From the NCBI GenBank assembly GCA_963281155.1, contig CAUJLY010000006.1:5952001-6016000 (forward strand): a stretch of DNA of 64,000 nt, in the 5' to 3' direction. This document shows positions 12,271 to 24,202 of this stretch, one piece after another; the stretch's first letter is position 1; each line of letters begins with the position of its first letter. Position numbers and translations under genes: made by a program. This DNA is from Rhabditophanes sp. KR3021 (lineage: Eukaryota; Nematoda; Chromadorea; Rhabditida; Alloionematidae). The notes beneath the pieces are model-generated. The model had not been told where the DNA came from. It saw only the letters and a list, made by a program, of their open reading frames with translations, and made no database searches.

Positions 12271-14612
12271 CCTTATTTTACTTTAAGCCCTTTATTAAAC
12301 AGCACAATTTGTTGAATAATGTCACACAATATTTTTTATTAGAAATATTAAGAAATAAACGTATTAAATTTGAACGGTTATATTTGATACATTTATTATC
12401 AAACAATATATTTTGTTATTTAAAGTAGGTTATTTATTATATTGTATGTGCCTTTCAAAATATTCTCCATCATCAAGATAAGGTAGAAAAGAGTTTAATG
12501 TGATATTTGTTTGATGGTTTGTTGATAAGATTGTATATGCATGTATATGTATTTCTTATTAAAACATATATGTATCGCTTCATGTCGAATAAAAATTTAA
12601 TTAGTAGTTTGATGGGTATACGATGAATTTGAAGGAAAGTGATAGTTAGACAACTCAAAAAACGAACAAACTATTTTGCACATATTTAGTATTATTTGGT
12701 ATGTCAAAAACCTTGTGTTGATAGCATTTTGGATAAAAAGTGTTGAGTATATTAACTTCACTCTCTTGAACGAGTGAAAATAAAATGGCATGAAAGAAAC
12801 TTAATGTTTTACATTAGTAATTTAAAAAATGCTGTTTGCTTAAACGTATTTCTATTAAAATGTCCTCATTGAACTCTTAATAATATAAATCCTTTTTAAT
12901 TTTGTTACAGTTACGTTTATTTCAAATGATTTACATTATGTCAATCTTGAAAGTTTCAAATGACGTAACACTCTAAATTTATACGTTTAAGCAAACAGCT
13001 ATTTTTAACATTTCTCTTGTATTATTTTAATTTCTGACATGTTGATACATTGTAAATTTTCACATGTAAGTCCAGAAAGTGCATTCAATTAATATCCATA
13101 ATTAATTTTATAAATATTAAACCCATATTGAGGGTTTGATTATTGAACAAATGCCACATATGTATTCACTATGATTATTGGATATCATGTATAACTTAAT
13201 TAAAATTTATCTTTTTAAAATATGCTGAAGTTTGATATAACTGAGAAGACATTGTTAAAAATTACAGTTTTCCAGTTGTCTTTGAAATAATAAAGTGCAT
13301 TAATATAAATGGGTTCCAGTATTCATTCATGCTTGCTTACTTTCCGGGATTGCAATTTTAATAAGTTGATAGTGTGAGCGATTAATACATCATGCGATTT
13401 ACTATTATTTGAAGACTTTTAAGTATACTATTTATGTCATGATTTCACCAGCCATGCATTTGTGATTTAGTATTAAGAAAAAATTCAAATAAAAAGGTTT
13501 TAACACAAATTATTTTGATTTAACAGATTGATGCTAGTTTTCATCTTAAATATAAGACTCTTTTGATAAATGGCAACAATAGGGTATTTTTATAATTAAA
13601 TATTTCCTGAAAATATCTATTGTTTTTTAATTCTATACGCTAGCAACCGTAATTTGTACCAGCTGCAATTTAATGTAAAAATGCATATTTATCAACAGTA
13701 GACATATTTAACGGAGTAAAAGCCATATTTTCTAAAAGTTTCAAAAGTGAAATATAGATGTTTACATGGAAATTTTACTAGTTTAAATATTAAAATTTTC
13801 AAATGCTCTTTTTAGGAAGTAAATGTCTACTATAATTTATATTGAGATTATCATGTTTTTAAATGATTTGTTGATTAAGCAATGGCTGTCATTTTATTGC
13901 CAAATGAATGTATTTTATATTTGTGTAATTGATGAATAAAAGTTGTTTTTAATTTGTTTAAAAATATTTTTTTGCTGCACTACTAGAAACTCAAAAAACT
14001 ACCCTACTGAAGATTACATTTAATAAAAATGATTTTTAAGTTTTAGTTGGATTGCCTTTCCCTTGGTATATTCATTAAATTGGTTTTTTATCATAAAAAG
14101 TCTGCCTACCCTTGGTAAAGTGATTGAAACTAAATTTAATATGGCATATGTCATCAACTAGATAATCCTTAAACTATCTAAGATATGTTATCCTGAATAT
14201 TTTTAAAACACAAACGGTGGTTTAAGAAATAAAGCAATTTAAATTTTTAAGATTACAATTACTTCACATGTTTTGAGGAAACAATGGTTTTTCATAACAA
14301 CAAATAATGTTTTAATTATATCTATGTTATTATTTAAAATACCACCATCTACACAGATCTAAGCATGATTTTGAGTTAGTAAAATGTTGTTTATTAATTC
14401 AAAAGAGTTTGCTTAGGTATGTGGGAAGTTATGCATCTTAAAAATACTCGTTTTTATTTTACCTCAATTAACTATTCTTATTACTTGAAATTATGTCTAC
14501 TTAAAGATAAATCTTATAATAATTTTTGTCATAGTATGAATAAAACTGTTAGTGGTTTCACTTCTAACTATTAACTAACAACACTTTCCGGATAAATATT
14601 TAAACAGAAATT
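12271..14612. other. 2.3 kb intergenic, no gene recognised
   Basis: AT-rich spacer between two divergent genes (ZP on minus, GPCR on plus). Open frames at 12473-12791 (minus) have no start context, family motifs or matching splice sites. I see nothing else definable. Confidence 0.6.
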
Positions 14613-16210
14613 ATGCTACAAGAAAATGATTTCCTTGTTCCTAATATTACGGATGATGAAGCTGTTTATCTGAAATATATCTATAATCACACAGTAATTA
14701 ACAATCACTGCCCTAAAGAATTAATCCACGAAGGTGTTTTTTGTGACGTCATCTACAATTCATATGTTCATCCGATGTGGTTAGCTAAAATTATCTATGG
14801 ATATGCAATACCAGCCGTCAATTTCATTGGTTTTATTGCAAACACTTTGGTTGTAATTACACTTAAGAATAAAAATCTACGAACACCAACTAATTATATT
14901 TTAAGATGGATGGCAATGTCAGAGTTACTGACAGGTATTTCAACAATGCCATGGTTGATTTATTATTACACACTTAATGGGTATGAAGATGAAGAAAATT
15001 TGGGATTGTCCCCATTCTGGTGTAAATTTCATTCATATTTCAATTATATTTTACCAACATTGTAAGTCCTGATCTTTGTTTACGTTTGACTTTTTTGTAG
15101 ATTTCATACGACAGCTATTTGGCTCACTGTTTATTTAGCAATTTCAAGATATATGTATGTTTGTATGCCTTCATCAGTTCAACAATATTGCTCTATAAAA
15201 ATAACAAAAAGAATAGTTTGGTTAATATTCATATTTGGATTTTTAAGTCTGACACCTAGTTTTTTTATTGAAAACAATCTCCCATTTGAATATCATAGTG
15301 GCAGACATCTTTGTTTAAGAAATGTACCAACATTCATTTATCAAGTAAGGTGGTTATTAAGAATTTATATTATTTTTTAGGTAATTGGAATTCTCAAATA
15401 TGATACAGCAGCATTTTTCTTACGAGTATTCTTCGTTCATATCATTCCCTGCATATTAGTCACTATTTTCACGGCTAAACTATTTGTTACCATTAAAAAA
15501 GCTGATCGGAAAAAGAAGTACAAGTATGCCAACGGCTATGAAAAAATTGGTAAGTTAAGCTGTCATATATTTACATTTTTGATTTAGTCGACATATTCTC
15601 AAGCTTCTGGAAATCTTTCTAATGCTTTATTAGTAAATTTTCCTAATACTCGTGGACAAACAAAACTCCTGCACTCAACTACAAAAATGCTTCTAGTTGT
15701 TATAGGAATCTTTTTGATTATCGAAAGCCCCGTAGCAATTTTATATGTCTCAAACATATTAATTGTTTTAATCCAAATAGATAACAATGATTTTTTAAAA
15801 CATGTTAGTTCATTTATGATTATTCGAAACTTTCTGATAGTCCTTACATATCCATTCAATTTTGCTATATATTTTTGGATGAGTGCTCAATTTAAAGCAC
15901 AATTTAAAGCTCAGTTTCAGCATATGTTTGGACTACAAAATGAACCATTCATTCAGACAACAAATACCGAAAATACAGGATGTTTTTCAAAATTTCCAAT
16001 CCAGTTGGTTAGTATTCATAAGGTTAGAGAAAGCCTAAATAATGTAAGTTAAATATTTATTTATTACATAATATGTATTTCTCAAAATAGAATGGGGAAG
16101 AACAGGGTATTCGAATTCTGCAGAGTAATGAAGTGATGAATATTATTAGCAATCCATCTGCTGGAGTTAAGTATGGCAATTCCTTGAAAGTTGAAGAATT
16201 CGGAGTATGA
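14613..16210 (+). CDS. Neuropeptide GPCR, DMSR / myosuppressin-receptor type
   Basis: Rhodopsin-family seven-TM receptor. Five exons, 14613-15061, 15101-15344, 15381-15549, 15604-16043 and 16091-16210, with introns of 36-54 nt, give 473 aa. TM1 has FIGFIANTLVVITLKNKNLR (GN-x-LV core). The TM3 end reads LFHTTAIWLTVYLAISRYMY, the arrangement seen in DMSR, myosuppressin and sex-peptide-type receptors rather than a classical DRY. IL3/TM6 reads STTKMLLVVIGIFLIIESP, and TM7 has LTYPFNFAIYFWMS, an N-P-x-x-Y variant. Likely ligand class: FMRFamide-like peptides; the peptide itself cannot be inferred. The third intron ends at a CTCAAG acceptor rather than at the upstream TTTAG, because only this choice keeps the frame. 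The ATG lies 5 nt after a TAAACAG acceptor. Confidence 0.9.
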
Positions 16211-16830
16211 ACTAAAAAGAATGAATAAATTATGATATTAACAAAGTACATGAATATTTTTATTATTTCATAGATTAGCTGCTCCCATGTAGTTTATCTT
16301 AATTATTATTAGATTTATAATAAATTCTAAAGATCTCATTTTTAAAAGAATAAATTGGCGACTATTTATTTCAGTAGTTTTTTAGCATTGCCTAATTTGT
16401 ATCCAATTAGTATTTCTCACAATTAACTGATTTGCTCTAGACAATTTAGTTAAACATTGTATATTGTCCTCTTTTAAGTAATAATTAATTTATGAATAAA
16501 ATAAAATTGCAAAATAGCAAAATGTTTTTAAGTTAATAAAAACAGAATATAGAGTTCATAATAAAGTAAAGATATTAGTATTCTTTCCAAATAGCCGAAG
16601 TGATTTAATTAATTGAATTGAAACGTCAACACATTCAATCGGAAAAATGAGATTTTATTTCTGCAGAATCATTTAAAGTTGTACCCAATGGACAGCTTAA
16701 ATAAATTAAAATTAGGGCTAACATAAAATATGCATTTAATTTATATTCAAATAATTTCTCCTTAATCTCCTCTAGGTATGAATGTTTTAACATTTGAACC
16801 TCAGACTAAATGATTATTCTGGCGGCACCT
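16211..16830. other. Intergenic, nothing definable
   Basis: AT-rich sequence downstream of the DMSR-like receptor. It presumably contains its 3' UTR. No coding signal is seen. Confidence 0.5.
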
Positions 16831-17765
16831 TCATCTACCTGGTTGTCCTGGATAAGCCATTGAATTGACTTTCTTGATTTCTTTGTCTACAAGGCATTCG
16901 AGTTTTTTAAAATTCTTCACAATCACTTTTATGTCTAGATGGATGATTAGAAGCTTCAGGAAGATTGTTTCAAATGTTTTGATACACTTAATAAATTGAA
17001 AATTAAATTTTTTAAAACGATTGTAACATGGATTATATATCTTATGCTTTCTTTAAAGAAATACGAGCATCCGGGACAAAAAAATTCCTTAATTTGGATG
17101 TAAGCCAAGAATTATTGTTTTTGCTAAATACAAGATCAATCTTGAGGCAAACCAAATTATGATCATGTTCTATTGCAATTCTCTTTAAATCAACAGTGCA
17201 AGTACCACCAACCACCAAAGGTACCATTATTTAAAGATTTCATGTAGATCTCATAGATAACATTTTTGTAATATATTGGTTTTCTTTCCTTAGCATAATT
17301 TCCATGGTTACAAACAAATACATTGAATGCATTTGCAATTCCGTTTTTCAAGGTAATATCTCTTTGCTGACAGTTTAAATGGATCAATGCATTTTGAATA
17401 TTGACTAAATCAGAGTTGCAAAGAACAGGAATGTTTCTCAAAACATCTTGAAGATACACATTATCATTTATTGGTGCAGTTTAGTGTGGAAAATTATCAG
17501 ATCATTATGAAAATACCCGGTCATTTTCCACACTGCTTCCTTTACACTTTTGGCACTTTAATTTGGAATATTTGCAAATTTATTTTATGGAATAATGCAT
17601 TAGTATATTTGTGACATCCAATTAATCTATTTAATTTAGGGAAATCAGTCTATACTGCTTGATAAATTAAAAAACTTTGTATTAAATAATGCAATCTTAT
17701 CAATCCATGAATTACTTCTCTGGGCATATGTTATATGGATGAAAATAATGATATTTTCAATTATT
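16831..17765 (-). pseudogene. Decayed coding region, family not recognised
   Basis: The minus strand has a chain of coding-like blocks in shifting frames. About 17765-17670 reads as a mixed hydrophobic peptide ending NLSSSID before a stop. About 17670-17560 continues in another frame (PKLNRLIGCHKYTNALFHK). About 17475-17220 has an open block with LCNSDLVNIQNALIHLNC and FNVFVCNHGNYAKERKP. The frame then moves by +1 (GGTCTVDLKRIAIEHDH to PDARISLKKA) and again by +1 near 17050 into a Lys-rich block that ends GQPGR-stop at about 16831. No GT-AG introns explain the shifts. The composition looks like an old gene rather than chance AT-rich ORFs, but I cannot assign a family and no complete reading frame survives. 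Poorly sequenced coding DNA is the alternative. Confidence 0.35.
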
Positions 17766-18281
17766 CATCCACATTTTTGGCAATTTCTCGCAATCTTAAA
17801 ATTAAACAAAACATTGTGTCAGAAAGATCCAGGAAGTTACAGATTCAATTGAATGGAGCAATTATCAAGTAAATAATGTGGGTATAAATAAGTAAATTAT
17901 TTATTTGAAGAGAACTTTGTTTCATAATCATACATCACCCCAACTAATTATAATATTAAAGAAAAAGGGGCTTGATCAAAATGTTTAAAGGAAAATGCAA
18001 TACATCGCTCAGTATGAGTCGCACATTGGCTTTTTTTGGTCATAGCTTTGTACATAAAGAAAAAGCTGCCTTGATTTTTACCCATAATTATTATTTTCAA
18101 GTATAAAATTAGTACCATATTTCTTTAATTCTTTTCTTTATTTTAAAACCAAGTGACTAAGAAATTTCTTTAATTTTACCAAAAAAGGCAATTAGAAGAT
18201 TCGTCTTAACAAAAAATATCTTTAAATTTAAATATATTAATCATAATTAGTAATTTAATTTTTTTAGAGCAATACTTAAGA
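17766..18281. other. Intergenic, upstream of the Q/N-rich gene
   Basis: AT-rich spacer. At its right end a TTTTTTTAG acceptor (AG at 18266-18267) sits 14 nt before the next ATG, a likely trans-splice site. Otherwise nothing is definable. Confidence 0.5.
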
Positions 18282-19424
18282 ATGTCAGAATTGAACTTTG
18301 CATCAACCAACCAATCTTATGGTGACAGAATTTTTTATAGTTTCATAAATAATGATGAAACTTATTCTCATACACAAAGCCATATGGATGAAATGCATTT
18401 TCCGAGATTTCAAAATCAGCCAATGAATAATATTCAAGAATCAGATTCACAAAGTATTGCAAATTTTAATTATTGTGACAACATTGTCCCATATAATGGC
18501 AGTCAAACTCAAAATTCAACACAACAAACTCAGTTTTATTCAAATATTAATCCACCACAACAAAATACTGATAGCTTTAATCAATATGAGCATACACAAT
18601 CAAATTTGCAGTCTACTACAAATATTAGATCTGATAACAATTATTATCCAAATAATCAAATGAATTTTGCTCACGATGCAAACATACGGACCAATACTTT
18701 AGATTATGGATTTAATACTACTACTTGTACTACATATCATGATGGAAATCAAAATTTGCAACAATTCAATAGCATTCCTTGCCAGTTTCAACAATCTTTT
18801 GCATCACAACAATCTTCATTGTCTTATCCACCACAATCACTACAAGATTGTTCTTGCAGACATAGAAAGGGCTGCATATTAGAAAATAAGCAAATACTTC
18901 ATCAGGAACATCAACAACTTCCACTTCGGCGTCATGAAAGTATTCATTCAGTTCTTTCATTACAAGATAATACTATTTCTTATTCAAACAAATCTTCAGC
19001 ATTAGTTAATATGACTTATGCACAATCAGTTGATAATCAACGCATTTCTTTTGACGCCCAACAAAATGTTTCTCGACATTTTAGCAATTGCGCCGATATT
19101 GATCGAATCCAACAAAACGACTATGTGTCGAATTTAAATTTAGGACAAGGTAGAATTGCCCTTCCGGTTAAAATACCAACTTCCCGTCGAGGAAGAATAA
19201 CAGAACAGGAAAGAAGAAATATTAACAATGAACGTTCACGTATATATCAACAAAATAAAAGTACGAGACAAAAACAAGCTAAACATGATGAGAAAGAAAA
19301 AATAAAAGAACTTAACGAAAAAATTTTAGAATTACAAAAAGAAATAGATATGGAACAAGAACAATTAGACTTTTGGGAAACAAAATTAAATGAGGGTAAT
19401 TACTTCATGAAAAGAACATTTTAA
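18282..19424 (+). CDS. Q/N-rich protein with C-terminal bZIP-like basic/coiled-coil region
   Basis: Intronless, 380 aa. Residues 1-280 are low complexity, rich in Gln, Asn, Ser and Tyr, with repeated QQ, NN and TQ clusters and hardly any Lys: a prion-like or transactivation-type region. Residues 295-340 are strongly basic (TSRRGRITEQERRNINNERS, then RIYQQNKSTRQKQAK). Residues 340-370 form a short amphipathic coiled coil with hydrophobics at I341, L344, I348, L351 and I355. This order resembles a bZIP transcription factor, but the canonical basic signature (Asn, seven residues, Arg) is not met exactly: Gln stands eight after N316. DNA binding is therefore an inference. It is convergent with the ABC transporter, with 79 bp between stop codons. 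A nematode-specific regulator is plausible; no symbol is justified. Confidence 0.75.
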   Translation: MSELNFASTNQSYGDRIFYSFINNDETYSHTQSHMDEMHFPRFQNQPMNNIQESDSQSIANFNYCDNIVPYNGSQTQNSTQQTQFYSNINPPQQNTDSFNQYEHTQSNLQSTTNIRSDNNYYPNNQMNFAHDANIRTNTLDYGFNTTTCTTYHDGNQNLQQFNSIPCQFQQSFASQQSSLSYPPQSLQDCSCRHRKGCILENKQILHQEHQQLPLRRHESIHSVLSLQDNTISYSNKSSALVNMTYAQSVDNQRISFDAQQNVSRHFSNCADIDRIQQNDYVSNLNLGQGRIALPVKIPTSRRGRITEQERRNINNERSRIYQQNKSTRQKQAKHDEKEKIKELNEKILELQKEIDMEQEQLDFWETKLNEGNYFMKRTF

Positions 19425-19503
19425 TATTATTTTATCATTGATATATTTAATAACTATTATATTTGATAACAATTATATTTAATCACTTATATGTTTAATC
19501 GCC

Positions 19504-22500
19504 TTAGGAACTTTGCTGTTTTAATAAACTATAATACAAGCCTTTTTTGTCAATTAATTCATTATGTTTTCCCTTCTCAATTACTTTCCCATCTTTGACC
19601 ACGCTAATGCAATCAGAATTTTTGATTGTTTGAAGTCTATGAGCAATATTGATGCAAGTTCTTCCTTGAACTGCTTTATCTAAAGCCTCTTGAACTTCCT
19701 TTTCTAGTTTCAAATCTAATGCTGATGTAATTTCGTCTAATAGCAAGATTTGTGGGTTTCTAAAAACAGCTCTAGCTATACAAATTCTTTGTTTCTGTCC
19801 GATTGAAAAATTAGAGCCTTTTGATCCAACAATTGTATCATATTTCAGCGGCAATGTCTCAATCAAATCATGTATATTAGCTGTAATTGCTGCTTGTATG
19901 ACTAGTTCATTATTCAAATCATTTTTACCATAACCAATATTCTCACGTATTGTTAAATAATTAAAAAGTTTGGGCTCTTGTTGAACCAACGAAATAGAGT
20001 CGCGTAAGTGTTTGATGTTATATTTCTTTATGTTGATACCATCAATCAAAACTTCACCTTTTTGCAAATCATAATATCTTTCAAGCAAGCTAATTGCTGT
20101 CGATTTTCCACTACCACAGGGACCACATAACGATAGAACCTTGTCCAAAATTTATATCAATATCAAGACCATGCAATATTTTATGATTGGGTATGTGTGG
20201 ATAAGCAAAATGAGCAGATTTAATAGTCACTTTTCCCAAAATCTTTGTCTTGATTCCATTTGGATCATAGCTATCAATATCCGGTTTTGTATCTATCAAA
20301 TCCATTAAGACGGCTGCTGAATATTTTGCCTTAACATAATCAGGTATGTACGATGCAGTTGTCAAGATAGACATTGATGCTATATTTAATGTCTCAATGA
20401 CTTGATAAACAATTAATGGCGTTGATGCTCCATAAGAAATTAACAAACCTCCCAGGGCATGAGAAACGGCAAAATTTATAGCCACATAGCTTAATGAAAC
20501 TGAATAAGACATGGCATTAAAAACCCCCTTTGCCATTCCAATTTTCAATGGCCTATCCAGGGAATTATTAAAATTGCTAATTACATGATTTTGATAATTC
20601 ATTATTTGGATGGCTTTAACTTTGTCAATACATTCAATTGCAATTTGATTAGACACTTCATTTGCATGTGCATCTTTCATGCTATAATACTTGAGATAAG
20701 AAGATAAATTGAGTTGGCATATTACAAGCAAGCAACACGCACTCATACCTAGTAAAGTCATATTCCATCCATAACAAAATGATACAATTAAAGCAACTGC
20801 TAGGGAAACAATCCCTTGTAAGACATCGGAAAAACGAATATCAATTGCAGCTTGTATATTTTGGGGTTCTCTTATCAGCATGTTTGCCAATCCTCCGACA
20901 GAATTTTCTTTCAAATCAAAAAATGACGCATCTTGTCTTAATATACTTTTGTAACTTTTAACCTTGAATATACTAGCAGTATTTTCTCCAAACACGCCAA
21001 AAGTAATGTTTGAACCAATTGTGCATAAAGCTGCGAAAATACCCAATCCGATAAAACAGCCGCTAATAATTGCTATGTAATTATTAAAAATCACATCAAC
21101 TGAATTGTGTGAAAAAATCTCAAACAATTTACCATAAAACAAAGCAAAAATGGGCCAAGTTAGACCTTTGCCGATTACAAAAAATATTCCAGCTATTGCT
21201 AATTTGGTTTGACCAGTTGAATATTTGAATATTTTAAAAAATGGGACACTTACTTCTTTGTTGACATTTTTTTTAACAATATCATGTTCACCGTTTTCAT
21301 TTGAGAGAGTTGTCATTGCAAATGATGTGGTATCATCCGATGATGTCCATAAATGATAATGATACAGATAGTATACTTCTTTGATGACAAATGATTTAAT
21401 TCTTTTAAAAAAACCCACACACTGATAGCTGTCTATATCAGTAGCTGTTGATGTAGATGAATCCTTAAAAGTGATTACTTCCTTTATTGAATCCAAAGGT
21501 TGTTGTAATCTTTCAAACAGATTTATACTCTCGTCGTAATTGAATTGCGATTTATCGTCTTTTTGACTTTGAAGTAAGTAATAATAGAGACCTTTTTTAC
21601 GTATCAATTCTTCATTTGTTCCAATTTCAACCACTTCTCCTTCATTCATAACGATTATTTTGTTATAATCGCGAATAGTGGACAATCTGTGTGCCACGGC
21701 GATTGTTGTTCTTCCAGTAGAAGTGTTTCTTAAACTTGCCTGAATTTCCTTTTCACTTTGAGCATCGACTCCACTAGTACATTCGTCAAGCAACAATAAA
21801 ACAGGTTTTATCAAAAATGCCCTTGCTAACTCAATTTTTTGCATTTGGCCTGTTGACAATCTAACGCAACCTCCCTCTCCAATTAATGTGTCATACTTAT
21901 TAGGCAATTTATCTATAAATGTATCCGCATTAGCTAGTTTGCAAGCATCCACAATTTCTTCATTTGATGCACTTTGTTTTCCAATTTTAACATTATGTTT
22001 GATTGATCCTTTAAACATAACAGGGACTTGTGGCACGTAACTAATTTTACTTCTTAACCATGGTAAATTAATTTCCTTAATGGAGCAATCGCTTATTGTA
22101 ATGTTTCCTGAATCGGCGTCATAATATCTGATTAAAAGTGATAATAAAGAACTCTTTCCACTTCCGGAGCTTCCAACTATAGCCACAGATTCAAACTTTT
22201 GAATATCAAAAGACACCTTGTTTATCACTGGCGTGTCTTTACGCGAAGGATAGGCAAATGAAACTTCTTTAAATGTGATGCTTCCGTGAAAATCAGCAAT
22301 AACTTTGCCATTCAAAGAATTACACTTTATTTCAGGTTCCCTATCTATTACCTTGAATATTTCCTTGACGGCAATTTTGCCTGACAATATGTTTTTAATT
22401 TGAGGAATGGCTGCGCCAAATCGTAATGTTCCAATCATAATGCACCAAAAAATTGAGCACATCGTTCCCAAAGTTATTTTTTCAGTTTTCATAAGACTTG

Positions 22501-23438
22501 TCCCATACCAAAATATCACTCCCATCGAACCAAACATCAAGAATAACAAAGTTCCTCCAAATATAGCAGTGATATAAAGTTTCTTTACTCCGATTTTTTC
22601 TGCTCTTCCAAGGTATTTTTGATACCTCTTTAATTCAATTGCTTGAGCGTTATACGCCATAACGGTTTTAATTCCATTTAAGGTTTCTTCAGCAATTGAA
22701 TTCACAATTTCGTGAGCTGATATTTCTTTTCTTGTTATGTTGGCAATTAAAATGCTTGAACCGCACAGTAAAACTACGATAATTGGTGATAACATAATTA
22801 AGACACTAGCTAATTTTGCATTTAAACTGAAAGCGACCAAAAATCCGATTGTTAAATCAGTAATGGCTTGAATTAATTCACTGCAATTGTCATTCAAAGC
22901 CGTTCTGATTTTGATAATTCCATTTGATAGTTTACTTGACAAAACACCGACATCATTTTCATCCAACCAAGCTATATTTTGCTTTAAGACGGATTTAAGA
23001 TAGTTACTTTTGAGGTGACAAATTTGGCGTTCACAAAATGTAAGAAAACAAATCATCTTGAAAAAGTAATTAAGAAAAATAAATATGCACTTACGGCCAA
23101 AAAGCTACATATTAATGTGGATAAAGCTGTAAAGAAATACATCTTAACGTACACAAATAAAGCTAATTTAAATGCCTGTCCATTTAAGGTTCCATTATTA
23201 TATTTAGATTGACCGTCAATCATCAAATCAGTTTTCTGCCGAGAAATTAAAGAAATAATTGGGTTAATAGTTCCAGCTCCAATCGACAGACCAATTCCAA
23301 AAATAATTAAAATCACGTCAAATTTTGTCGCATAACGTAACTTAAATGAATTAATAATTTATTAAACTAAAAACGTACCATTTTACTAATACCAAATTTA
23401 AAAGTATATCCAGCATTTCCAACAGGAATACTCGTCAT
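19504..23438 (-). pseudogene. ABCB / P-glycoprotein transporter with a frameshift before NBD2
   Basis: Full-size ABC exporter, about 1285 aa. Exons are 23438-23379, 23340-23095 and one 3.55 kb exon from 23056 to 19504. TMD1 starts LRYATKFDVILIIFG. NBD1 has Walker A VGSSGSGKSS, Q-loop YVPQVP, signature LSTGQ (usually LSGGQ), Walker B LLLLDECTSGVD and AHRLST. TMD2 follows, then NBD2 with Walker A GPCGSGKST, QQEP, signature FSIGQ, Walker B ILLLDEITSALD and AHRLQT. At about 20137-20146 the frame breaks between NFGQ and VLSLCGPCGSGK. No splice pair fits, and the last exon is one nucleotide out of multiple. As written NBD2 would be lost, so I call it a pseudogene provisionally. A sequencing or assembly indel is just as possible, because everything else is intact. 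ATG 23438 is the only in-frame Met before TMD1. Confidence 0.72.
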
Positions 23439-24202
23439 CTCTTCAAATGTAAATGCTTTGGCTTTACGAGATTGGAAATTGAAAAACGCTTTCAATAGCC
23501 ATTAAAATTAATTTAATTGTTATGATACTTTACACCAACACACTAAATATATTTTATTTGAATATATAATTAATATTAGCTATTCATTTTTATGTGATAC
23601 TTTACAAATTTTCAATAATCTTGCTTTGCTTGATTCAACAAAAAATTTTTTTCTGAAATCTCATTAAATCGCGAAAATGAATGTTTGGTTGAGTGTATAA
23701 TAAAATACATTTTTAATAGAAAACCATCGAAATTACGCATATTGTAAATCTTATTTATTTAAATTAGATATAATAATTTTCGAGACCATTTAATAAATGG
23801 TGCTTTAATAAATAATAATAAAGATTGTTTTCCAGAATCAACTGAACTTTTGATGTTTCTTATAGAATAAATTCATTGCAAATTTGAAAGGCTTTAAATT
23901 CTTATGGAAATATCTTGTTAAGATAATAAAATTAAAAGTCACATAAAATCCAGATATGCTATTTGAATTAATTAAAAGAGTCAGATTAAGGCTTGTTATT
24001 AAATTACTTCAAAATTCTTGCATTTAGACACTTTAAGATTAAAACTTGCAGAAAAGTTTTCTTACCTTTTTTGGTCTCATTACTTTAAATTTACTATTTT
24101 TATAATTATTATAATTCTGGAAATATCTAAATATTTATTTAAAAGTGATAGCAGATATATTGACGAACTTTATTTTCTACTTCAAAATATACAAATTTAG
24201 TT
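23439..24202. other. Divergent intergenic region
   Basis: AT-rich spacer between the ABC transporter (minus) and the chemoreceptor (plus), so it should hold both promoters. The short frame at 24018-24200 shows no family features. Confidence 0.55.
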
